A stretch of DNA of 64,000 nucleotides, taken from NCBI RefSeq assembly GCF_002368075.1, contig NZ_AP018314.1, forward strand, positions 3,649,657 to 3,713,656, in the 5' to 3' direction. The DNA is from Sphaerospermopsis kisseleviana NIES-73. GTDB lineage: Bacteria; Cyanobacteriota; Cyanobacteriia; Cyanobacteriales; Nostocaceae. A program made the position numbers and the translations under genes. Below are positions 34,660-42,178 of the stretch, piece by piece; positions within the stretch are counted from its first letter, which is position 1; every line of letters starts with the position of its first letter. Under the pieces are notes generated by a model. It searched no databases, was not told the origin of the DNA, and worked only from the letters and a program-made list of their open reading frames with translations.

Positions 34660-34945
34660 TCCCTATACCTACCGTCTGTAGTGTTCTGCGGTTCAAAATC
34701 TATACAAAATCTGCAAACATATCTGCGAACCAGTCCCCGGAGTCTGTATTTGCATCCTCATGTAGAGATGGGGGATAGGTTTCCGTAACTTTTGGCGATA
34801 GCAATTTCCCTGATTTTACTGACTTATTCCCTAAATATTCACTTATTTATAAAAGCTGAAATAGTGAAAATAAAATGTTATAACTGAGCAAAATTACCTG
34901 AAAAAATAAGTTCTTTAGTAACATTTTCAGCATATCACCAGTTCC
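34660..34945. promoter_or_regulatory. xisC upstream region / element side of right core
   Basis: This 286-bp non-coding stretch lies between the xisC start and the right core. It should hold the xisC promoter and any arm-type sites. GCGGTTC and GCGAACC face each other near 34692 and 34727 as an imperfect inverted repeat. No GTA-N8-TAC site was evident. Confidence 0.5.
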
Positions 34946-34961
34946 CATAGCAGTTATATGG
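34946..34961 (+). other. hupL recombination core, copy 2
   Basis: The plus strand reads CATAGCAGTTATATGG, which differs from copy 1 only at position 3. Both versions give a His codon (CAT or CAC), so either crossover point leaves HupL unchanged. CATA and TATG near the ends form an imperfect dyad. Confidence 0.92.
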
Positions 34962-36046
34962 TTCCTGGTGGTGTGATGTGCGCCCCCACCTTAACTGATA
35001 TTACCCGTGCTTGGGGGATTTTAGAATATTTCCGCACCAATTGGTTAGAACCAGTTTGGTTAGGATGTTCTTTAGAAAGATATGAGGAAATTCAATCTTA
35101 TGAGGATTTCCAAAAATGGTTAAATGAAGATATCAAACACCGAGAATCTGACTTAGGTTTATACTGGCGTATGGGTCTAGATATCGGGTTAGATAGATAT
35201 GGTGTAGGTGTGGGTAAATTTGTCACTTGGGGATATTTACCCCATGAGGATAGATATAATAAACCTACCATTGAAGGACGTAACGCTGCGGTAATTATGA
35301 AAAGCGGTGTTTACGATGGTTGTAAAGATACTCATAGATTGATGGATCAGGCTTTTGCACGGGAAAATTTAACCCATTCTTGGTATAATGAAGGTACTCA
35401 AGATTGGCATCCGAGCGATCGCAAAACGTCCCCAACTATCAACAACCAAAAAGATTTTGAAGGTGCATATTCTTGGTCAAGTGCAGTTTTACACCAAGAC
35501 TTAGGAAGATTAGAAGCTGGACCTTTAGCACGTCAATTAGTTGCAGGTGGAAAACATGGAGAGTCATGGCAACATTATGACCCATTTATTTTAGATGTCT
35601 TCAAAAAAATGGGCGGTGCTAATGTTCACCTCAGACAACTAGCGAGAGTTCACGAATTAGTCAAATTATATCGTCAAGCGGAACGTTGTTTGAAGGAGTT
35701 CAAATTAAACGAACCCTGGTATATTAAACCCCAAGAAAAAGACGGTAAAGGTTGGGGTGCAACAGAAGCAGCAAGGGGCGCTTTATGTCATTGGGTAGAA
35801 ATAGAACAAGGTAAGATTAAACAATACCAAGTTATTGCCCCCGGAACTTGGAATATTGGACCCCGTGACGGTGCTGGTAAACGTGGACCTGTGGAAGAAG
35901 CGTTAATAGGTACACCTATTGCTGATCCTAATGATCCTGTAGAAGTTGGCCATGTTGCCCGTTCTTTTGATTCATGTTTGGTGTGTACTGTTCACGCCCA
36001 TGATGCTAAAACAGGAAAAGAATTAGCCCGTTTTCGCACTGCTTAA
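34961..36046 (+). CDS. hupL: Uptake hydrogenase large subunit HupL, C-terminal part (interrupted gene)
   Basis: The frame begins within the core (H-S-S-Y-M then VPGGVMCAPTL) and runs to the natural stop. In joined numbering these are residues 170/171 to 531. The C-terminus has SFDSCLVCTVH, whose cysteines (C509 and C512) complete the NiFe ligands. H515 marks the cleavage site for the maturation protease, which removes the last 16 residues. An ATG at 34958 could start a 362-residue fragment, but no promoter or ribosome site is evident, so it is probably silent until joined to hupL-N. Confidence 0.97.
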   Translation, partial: VPGGVMCAPTLTDITRAWGILEYFRTNWLEPVWLGCSLERYEEIQSYEDFQKWLNEDIKHRESDLGLYWRMGLDIGLDRYGVGVGKFVTWGYLPHEDRYNKPTIEGRNAAVIMKSGVYDGCKDTHRLMDQAFARENLTHSWYNEGTQDWHPSDRKTSPTINNQKDFEGAYSWSSAVLHQDLGRLEAGPLARQLVAGGKHGESWQHYDPFILDVFKKMGGANVHLRQLARVHELVKLYRQAERCLKEFKLNEPWYIKPQEKDGKGWGATEAARGALCHWVEIEQGKIKQYQVIAPGTWNIGPRDGAGKRGPVEEALIGTPIADPNDPVEVGHVARSFDSCLVCTVHAHDAKTGKELARFRTA

Positions 36047-36072
36047 TTTATGTTTTGAGTTATGTTTTATAG

Positions 36073-36089
36073 GGTGGGTTTTTCCCACC
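36073..36089 (+). terminator. Hairpin after hupL
   Basis: GGTGGG and CCCACC flank a five-T loop shortly after the hupL stop. There is no strong T run after the stem, so it may be an mRNA-stabilising hairpin more than a terminator. The rest of the gap to 36297 is AT-rich without features. Confidence 0.45.
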
Positions 36090-36297
36090 TACTTAGAAAT
36101 GTTAGAAACGTCAGATATTTTTTGTTATTGATTAAACATTTTTGATTATTTAAATTGTTGTTAATTCAGCCAAAAATATTCACGATAGTAACACATAATA
36201 CAAATAATTTATTAGGCACATCTTATTATTTTTGTGAATAAAATCCTCATAAGAGGAATTGGATTAAGTAGTATAATTTACAAGCAAATTCAAAATT

Positions 36298-37521
36298 ATG
36301 AACCCAATTATTATACAATGGGCAATTACCTTCCAATGGGAAGAATCTGGCAAATTAAAGAATCAGCAAATTTCCAAAGGACAGGTAATAAATAATAACC
36401 ATAATGGAGATATAATTATTGGACGCGACTCTCAGGTATGTGATCTGGTAATAAATAATAATAGTGTATCTGCTCAACATATTAAAATTTCTTTTAACGA
36501 AGAACAACAAAAGTTTTTTATCAAAAGTTTAAATCCTCAAAATATTTCTAATCTTAATGGACAGAATATTGATTCTGGTAAAGAGTTTGAATTGCTAATT
36601 AATAGTATAATTTTTTTAGGAAAGCAACGTTTACAAATTATTGATATTCAAATTTACCAACTCCCATCAACAGATTATTCAGGAATATTACCTGCAAACA
36701 CTCATTCAATTCCAGCCCCTCAAAATTTAAATTTGAACGAAGTTAGCTCCAGTTCTAATACAAGTCATACCACCAAGCTTAATTCCCATTTAAATGAAAC
36801 CCGATTTTCTCGGAAAGAACCTACAATCATTGTAGCAATCATAGGAGGAATAGCAACAATTATCAGTGCATTTATTAATTTGTCTGGTTATATAATAGAT
36901 AAAAAAAGTGGAGAAATTCAAGTAGAAAATGCTAATAAATACAAAGAAAAGATAGAAATGAATAAAAAAAAACAACAGAATACAGTGAAAAATGATAAAG
37001 AAATGCAGGATACTGAACACTTAAAAGTACATGAGGAACAAGTTATAAAACAGACAGATAAACCGATTGAAGAAATTAGACAAGAAAAACGTGATTACCC
37101 TTACCTAAAATTAAATCTAAAAAATGAGAATTGTCCTAATCCTGTAAAAGTTGCCTTTAGCTTTACTGGTCTAGATAACATATCAAAAACTCAAGGCTGG
37201 TTTATTGTTAACCGAGAATTAAAACCTATACCTCTTGATGCTGAGAAAACATCTAAAAACATATATTTATATGCTAAAACTAAATATAATGGTACTACAG
37301 TTATATGGAAACCTCAAATAATAAATCTTAGAAAAAGGTTAGTTTCTGATAGTGATTTTAATTATATTGACAGACAAAATAACGATAAAAATAAAGATAA
37401 CAAGGAAATAGTCGAATTTTACGAAGTTCAAGTTGATGATAGTAAAGAAGTAACAAACAGAGTTTTCAAATGCAGTTCTGGAAAAACTCTAGATTTAGTA
37501 AATGCTGACGAACAATCATAA
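36298..37521 (+). CDS. FHA-domain membrane protein with C-terminal DUF1036-like domain
   Basis: A 407-residue protein. The N-terminal FHA domain (about 15-115) has IGRDSQVCDLVINNNSVSAQH, including the G-R, S and H residues that bind phosphothreonine. A single helix follows at about 176-198 (IIVAIIGGIATIISAFINLSG), then a lysine- and glutamine-rich coiled stretch (215-260). The C-terminal domain has KVAFSFTGLDNISKTQGWFI and KNIYLYAKT, resembling DUF1036. The next gene, a Ser/Thr kinase, starts 12 bp downstream, so this protein is a likely substrate or reader of that kinase. Confidence 0.82.
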   Translation: MNPIIIQWAITFQWEESGKLKNQQISKGQVINNNHNGDIIIGRDSQVCDLVINNNSVSAQHIKISFNEEQQKFFIKSLNPQNISNLNGQNIDSGKEFELLINSIIFLGKQRLQIIDIQIYQLPSTDYSGILPANTHSIPAPQNLNLNEVSSSSNTSHTTKLNSHLNETRFSRKEPTIIVAIIGGIATIISAFINLSGYIIDKKSGEIQVENANKYKEKIEMNKKKQQNTVKNDKEMQDTEHLKVHEEQVIKQTDKPIEEIRQEKRDYPYLKLNLKNENCPNPVKVAFSFTGLDNISKTQGWFIVNRELKPIPLDAEKTSKNIYLYAKTKYNGTTVIWKPQIINLRKRLVSDSDFNYIDRQNNDKNKDNKEIVEFYEVQVDDSKEVTNRVFKCSSGKTLDLVNADEQS

Positions 37522-37533
37522 TTGTAGGATAAA

Positions 37534-38967
37534 ATGGATGCTAATCAACTTATAAATACAGTTCTACGCCAACGCTATAGAATCTTAAATAGTTTGGGAA
37601 GCGGCGCGTTTGGTGACAACTATCTCTGTGAAGATTTAGATTTACCTACTCATCCCAAATGTGTGGTAAAACACCTGAAACCAAAAAATCCCCAACCAGA
37701 AGTTTTAATAGTTGCTAGACGGCTATTTGAGAACGAAGCAGCAACCTTATACCGTTTAGGAAAACTTAGCAACCAAATACCTAAATTATTGGCGTACTTT
37801 GAGGAAAATGGCGAATTTTATCTAGTGCAAGAATTTATAGATGGCTATGATTTATCCACAGAAATAATTCCTGGTAGTCCTTGGAGTGAAAGTCAAGTTA
37901 TTAAACTATTGCAGGAAATTCTACAAGTTTTAAAAGTTGTTCATCAACAGAATATTATTCATCGTGATATTAAACCCCAAAACTTGATGCGTCGCCGTAA
38001 AGACGGAAAGATTATGCTAATTGATTTTGGGTCAGTCAAAGAAATTAAAGGTTTGACGACTGATGCTACAGGACAAGTGACTTCGACTATAATTATTGGT
38101 TCTAACGGTTATATGCCAAATGAACAGGCTAATTCTAAGCCAAAATTATGTAGTGATATTTATGCAGTCGGAGTTATTGGTATTCAAGCTTTAACTGGTA
38201 AGTTGCCTCGGAATTTTCTAGAAGATCCTAACAGTGGAGAAATCATTTGGCGAAATGAGGCTAATGTCAGCAATAGACTAGCTGATATTTTAACCAAAAT
38301 GGTGGCTTACAACTTTAGCAAGCGATACCAAACAGCAGCAGAGGTTTTAGAGGTATTGCTTGCTTTGTCTCCAGTCAGATCAGAAACGGTACATAAATGG
38401 ACATGGCTATCTAATAATAGAAAAATTATAGCTGGAGTAGGTATTACAGTAGGAATATTTATAACTCTTACTATAACACTTGTAGCTGATTCTATTCAAA
38501 AAAATGCGGCAAATACCGTGTTAACCGAAAATTCTGTTCAACTACCTTGCGGTTCTCAAGTATCTGTTCCCAGTTTATCAGCTACCCCAAATTCTACTTT
38601 TGAAGATGGTAGTAAATATTACGGTTCTTTAGATCAAAATAATCTATTTGTTGGCAAGGGAACTATGATATTTACTAACGGTAGTAGATATGATGGTGAG
38701 TTCAAAAATAGTAAGCGTTATGGTTGTGGAAGGTTTGTATATCCTGTAAATACGAGTTCTTATGAATACTATATTGGTCAATTTATAAATGATAAATTTA
38801 ATGGTTTAGGAAAACTTAGGTGGAAAGATGGTAGTGAATATAGAGGACATTTCCGAGATGGTAAATGTGATGGTCAAGGAATATTTCAGTTCTCTGATGG
38901 ATCTTTGAAGAGTGGAATTTGGCAAAATGGAGATTTGTTAGAAAGTAATATATCCTGCAATCGCTAG
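37534..38967 (+). CDS. Serine/threonine protein kinase with C-terminal MORN repeats
   Basis: A 477-residue protein. The kinase domain has the glycine loop LGSGAFGDNYL (21-31), VVKHL with K46, IIHRDIKPQNLM and IDFGSVKE, so all catalytic residues are present. A transmembrane helix lies at about 299-318 (IIAGVGITVGIFITLTITL). The C-terminal part has at least four MORN-type units (YDGEFKNSKRYGCGRF, YIGQFINDKFNGLGKL, YRGHFRDGKCDGQGIF). The kinase is therefore cytosolic and the MORN part outside. It forms an operon with the FHA gene 12 bp upstream. Confidence 0.92.
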   Translation: MDANQLINTVLRQRYRILNSLGSGAFGDNYLCEDLDLPTHPKCVVKHLKPKNPQPEVLIVARRLFENEAATLYRLGKLSNQIPKLLAYFEENGEFYLVQEFIDGYDLSTEIIPGSPWSESQVIKLLQEILQVLKVVHQQNIIHRDIKPQNLMRRRKDGKIMLIDFGSVKEIKGLTTDATGQVTSTIIIGSNGYMPNEQANSKPKLCSDIYAVGVIGIQALTGKLPRNFLEDPNSGEIIWRNEANVSNRLADILTKMVAYNFSKRYQTAAEVLEVLLALSPVRSETVHKWTWLSNNRKIIAGVGITVGIFITLTITLVADSIQKNAANTVLTENSVQLPCGSQVSVPSLSATPNSTFEDGSKYYGSLDQNNLFVGKGTMIFTNGSRYDGEFKNSKRYGCGRFVYPVNTSSYEYYIGQFINDKFNGLGKLRWKDGSEYRGHFRDGKCDGQGIFQFSDGSLKSGIWQNGDLLESNISCNR

Positions 38968-39051
38968 TAAATATAAAGATGGTATTTATCTATTCATAAT
39001 TAATGCTGAAACTTAGTTATTATTTGTCATAAATCAACCTTGACAAGAAAA

Positions 39052-39633
39052 ATGAATCAAAAATCTGCCAAGCAACGGAAATTTATTTTTACTCTAGCTT
39101 CCTTAATTTTTTTCACTGTCTATTTTAGTGTTGCTATTCTCCCAAAAATGACTTTGGGACAAATACAACCTACTCCTACTCCAGAAGTAACTTCTTCACC
39201 TACTCCAGAACCTACTCCAGAAGTAACTTCTTCACCTACTCCAGAACCTACTCCAGAAGTAACTTCTTCACCTACTCCAGAACCTACTCCAGAAGCAACT
39301 TCTTCACCTACTCCAGAACCTACTCCAGAAGCAACTTCTTCACCTACTCCAGAAACTACTCCAGAAGCAACTTCTTCACCTACTCCAGAACCTACTCCAG
39401 AAGCAACTTCTTCACCTACTCCAGAACCTACTCCAGAAGCAACTTCTTCACCTACTCCAGAACCTACTCCAGAAGCAACTTCTTCACCTACTCCAGAACC
39501 TACTCCAGAAGCAACTTCTTCACCTACTCCAGAACCTACTCCAGAAGCAACTTCTTCACCTACTCCAGAACCTACTCCAGAAGCAACTTCTTCACCAAAA
39601 CCTTCAGCAAAACCAGTTAGAGGAAGAGGCTAA
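39052..39633 (+). CDS. Exported Pro/Thr/Ser-rich repeat protein
   Basis: From the ATG at 39052 the product is 193 residues. A signal or anchor segment (about 13-36: FIFTLASLIFFTVYFSVAIL) is followed by about 13 tandem 12-residue units of the form PTPEATSSPTPE (36-bp DNA repeat), with V for A in the first three and one T for P. It ends in SAKPVRGRG. The composition is that of an extended, glycosylatable cell-wall spacer. The repeat number probably varies among strains. A TTG 12 bp upstream is a possible alternative start. Confidence 0.75.
   Translation: MNQKSAKQRKFIFTLASLIFFTVYFSVAILPKMTLGQIQPTPTPEVTSSPTPEPTPEVTSSPTPEPTPEVTSSPTPEPTPEATSSPTPEPTPEATSSPTPETTPEATSSPTPEPTPEATSSPTPEPTPEATSSPTPEPTPEATSSPTPEPTPEATSSPTPEPTPEATSSPTPEPTPEATSSPKPSAKPVRGRG
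39180..39596 (+). repeat. 36-bp coding tandem repeat
   Basis: The unit CCTACTCCAGAAGCAACTTC plus 16 bases is repeated about 12 times with very little divergence. The near identity at silent positions suggests recent expansion by slippage or unequal recombination. Confidence 0.93.
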
Positions 39634-39650
39634 AAATTACTTATTTCGTC

Positions 39651-39755
39651 ATAAGCTGTTACACAGCTAAATTGTATAATCCTAATATTCTGAACTCTTG
39701 TAGAACAGGTATCTTGCCTGTTCCACTTATACAAATTAAATGCACAACAGCTTAT
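39651..39755 (-). repeat. MITE-like 105-bp repeat, copy 2
   Basis: This is the reverse-complement copy of 7994-8098, with the same ATAAGCTGTT / AACAGCTTAT ends and the same length. The remaining gap to 39979 has no gene. Confidence 0.8.
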
Positions 39756-39979
39756 TTAGGGGTTGCTAAATAATCAAAAAATTTGGGGATGACAGATAGC
39801 TGAAACTATTCCCTATTCCCCGTCTCCACGACAAGACTTTCTCAGCAACCCCTATTTAGTAATTTAGCTCCTGAAAATTCAGAGTTCAGACAATAACTAA
39901 ATTCTGAGTCATTTCTATAAATTAAAGTTATTTAAACCACTAAAAAAGCTTGGTTGTATATTTTCTTTAATAAAGAATA

Positions 39980-40645
39980 ATGATGAATAATAGTTTTGAT
40001 AAGCGTATTATTTTCAAGTTGACTTTGACTGTGATATTAACATTTTTTGGGCTGCAATCAATTGCTAATGCTCAAACAGAAGTTAATCAGCAGGAAAGCA
40101 ACAATATCAATAATACTCAGCCAAATTCTACTCTAAGTATAAATTATCCCCAGGCGCAACCAGACCTTCCTAGAAAATCTATACGTAGGAAGCGGTTACT
40201 AATCAGGTCAGTGTCTCCTGTTCCGCTAACTATTCCTGATACTACAGAAGAAAATATTCATTTACTGCTCGTTCTGAAAGAACGAAGACTTTACGTATAT
40301 CGTGGAGATATTCTACAAGCGAGTTACCCGGTGGCAATTGGTCAACCCCAGTGGGAAACACCTGTAGGCAAATTTAAAGTGCTGAATATGATTGAAAATC
40401 CAGCTTGGGAAAACCCTTTTGTTGAGAATAAACAGATTATTCCTCCAGGTTCGCAGAATCCTCTAGGAGAACGTTGGATTGGGTTTTGGAGTGATGGAAA
40501 AGACGAAATTGGATTTCACGGTACTTATCAGAGAGATTCAATAGGAAAAGCAGTTTCTCACGGTTGTGTTCGTTTGTATAATGAGGATGTGCTAAAACTA
40601 TATGAAATAGTGAAAGTAGGAACACCTGTAATTGTAGTTCCCTAA
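39980..40645 (+). CDS. L,D-transpeptidase (YkuD domain)
   Basis: A 221-residue exported protein with a hydrophobic N-terminal segment (about 10-30, ending IANAQT). The YkuD domain spans about 92-221 and has LLVLKERRLYVYRGD, FHGTYQRDSIGKAVSHGCVRL and a catalytic Cys in SHGCVRL (about residue 197). It cross-links peptidoglycan stem peptides or attaches proteins to them. Its neighbour is a Pro-rich exported protein. The start could be the second ATG, one codon later. Confidence 0.92.
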   Translation: MMNNSFDKRIIFKLTLTVILTFFGLQSIANAQTEVNQQESNNINNTQPNSTLSINYPQAQPDLPRKSIRRKRLLIRSVSPVPLTIPDTTEENIHLLLVLKERRLYVYRGDILQASYPVAIGQPQWETPVGKFKVLNMIENPAWENPFVENKQIIPPGSQNPLGERWIGFWSDGKDEIGFHGTYQRDSIGKAVSHGCVRLYNEDVLKLYEIVKVGTPVIVVP

Positions 40646-40661
40646 AGAATCTTATTTTCTG

Positions 40662-41048
40662 TCACCTGTCACCAGCTTCCCCATCTCTACGCCCTAGTTC
40701 ATAAATACCCGCACCCATACAGGCGAGTATACCTGTGCTAATTCCCCAACTCTCACCTAAACTAATTTCTAAACCCCAGTTAGATAATGCACCAAAGATG
40801 AAAAAAGGTACAATGCTAAAAAGTGAAGCGTAAAAAGCGTTTTGTGATTCTCTGGCTTTGCGGGTTTTTTCAAATTCTGTTTCACTGGTGTAAAGGAATC
40901 TTTCGGCAAAATTAAACCAGCGATTTAATTGATCTATTACCCATTCTCTGGTGGATGCTAAAGCTAAATATAAAGCTAAAGACCATAAACAAGCTCCAGC
41001 GATCGCAATTTTATCTAACTCAAATCTAAAGGGCAATATATCAAACAT
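40662..41048 (-). CDS. Small conserved membrane protein, function unknown
   Basis: A 128-residue protein with a first helix at about 13-32 (IAIAGACLWSLALYLALAS), a charged amphipathic loop (FAERFLYTSETEFEKTRKARES) and two further hydrophobic segments (about 73-90 and 100-115). The gene is convergent with the transpeptidase gene, 16 bp away. I do not recognise a named family. Confidence 0.7.
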   Translation of the reverse strand: MFDILPFRFELDKIAIAGACLWSLALYLALASTREWVIDQLNRWFNFAERFLYTSETEFEKTRKARESQNAFYASLFSIVPFFIFGALSNWGLEISLGESWGISTGILACMGAGIYELGRRDGEAGDR

Positions 41049-41315
41049 GGTATCAGGTAACTTGGCAATAATATTTAATATTACCTCTTAATATTACCTT
41101 AAATTCCTGGGTAAATCTACATCTTTGCAGCTTTTAACCCCAAAGTTGCCCTCAAATGACTACTTCTGTCGCTGGGTGGGAAGATGAGGTGATAGGGCGG
41201 TAGGGGAAGTTAATAACCCTATCACCAGTCACCAGTCACCAATTACCATCTACCATCTAGATTTGCTACTGTAGAAGTAGTGCAAATTATGAAAATTCTT
41301 ATCAGAGCAAAAATT

Positions 41316-41822
41316 ATGACGGTATTTGAATCTAACAACCCCCGTTCCTACAGTCAAGAACAGGTGCAGCAAATTCTACAATTAGCGATCGCTCGTCAAA
41401 CCGATGATCGTGATCAAGAATTTTCATATCAGCAAATTATCGAAATTGCTGCCGAGTTACAAATTTCACCAGAAGCAGTTAAACAAGCAGAATGTGATTG
41501 GATAGTCCAACAAAGCGAAGTACAACAACGCAAAGCTTTTGATCTTTACCGCCAAGGTAAATTTAAAAAGCGTCTGGGTAATTATACAATTGTTAATAGT
41601 TTTTTCATACTTGTAGATTTGGTTGGTGGTGCTGGTCTTTCTTGGTCACTATACATTTTACTATTCTCTGGACTCACCATTGTACTTGATATTTGGAACA
41701 CCTTTCAAAGCAAAGGTGAAGACTATGAAGCTGCTTTCCAAAAATGGAATCGTAAGCATCAAATTAAACAAACTATCAATACAGTTCTAAATAAATGGTT
41801 TAAAGCATTACAAACACATTAA
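41316..41822 (+). CDS. 2TM-domain protein
   Basis: From the ATG at 41316 the product is 168 residues (MTVFESNNPRSYSQEQVQQIL). The N-terminal half is a helical, SHOCT-like region (EFSYQQIIEIAAELQISPEAVKQAE). Then follows a 2TM unit with helices at about 92-110 and 113-130 and the family-typical HxYR-like approach (FDLYRQGKFKKRLGNYTIVN). Upstream in-frame starts exist (GTG 41280, ATG 41289). Function unknown. Confidence 0.72.
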   Translation: MTVFESNNPRSYSQEQVQQILQLAIARQTDDRDQEFSYQQIIEIAAELQISPEAVKQAECDWIVQQSEVQQRKAFDLYRQGKFKKRLGNYTIVNSFFILVDLVGGAGLSWSLYILLFSGLTIVLDIWNTFQSKGEDYEAAFQKWNRKHQIKQTINTVLNKWFKALQTH

Positions 41823-42178
41823 AATTGGTAATAGGTAATGGGTAATGGGTAATGGGTAATGGGTAATTGGTGAGTGATTACTGCATTTAGTAGTATTGGT
41901 CTCAGAAATCAATAACATATAAATCAAAGATTGTCATGGCAATTTGACATGATTTTTGATTGAGCTTGCGGTATGATCAAAAGATATAAATAATGGCTCT
42001 TGTGGTTTTCCCATCTTCAGGAAAACAGAAGACATTTTAAAAACTTGGAATATAATAAGTAATTCCTCAATCCCTCACCAGGTTGATCTACCATTTCAGT
42101 CAGCAAGAAGCCATGAAATCAAGGGAAAATGCGGAAATAACTTAGCATTATTTATCATGCAGTCACTCTTCTTTGATC
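41823..42178. other. Intergenic region with heptamer repeat
   Basis: GGGTAAT heptamers are repeated about five times at 41830-41868. The rest is AT-rich and must carry the promoter of the WD40 kinase. A TTTTCCCATCTTCAGGAAAA pair near 42007 could form a stem. No ORF. Confidence 0.6.

Larger units (their letters stand above)
22908..34961. mobile_element. Predicted 12-kb invertible segment splitting hupL
   Basis: The segment runs between two oppositely oriented hupL cores. It contains hupL-N, hupS, the first four genes of the extended hyp operon (TPR, two small membrane proteins, NifU/Rieske), an accessory block with toxin-antitoxin remnants, and a XisC-type recombinase next to the right core. 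Tyrosine recombinases invert DNA between inverted sites. Inverting this segment would join hupL-N to hupL-C in frame (WPHSSYM then VPGGVMCAP). That the inversion happens in heterocysts is inference. The geometry and in-frame fit are read directly. Confidence 0.85.

Noticed and set aside
22897..36046. hupL as a plain pseudogene destroyed by inversion
   Set aside because: The breakpoints fall exactly on the known recombination core, both halves are free of damage, and the join is in frame. That argues for a maintained, rejoinable gene. It stays possible if XisC is inactive.
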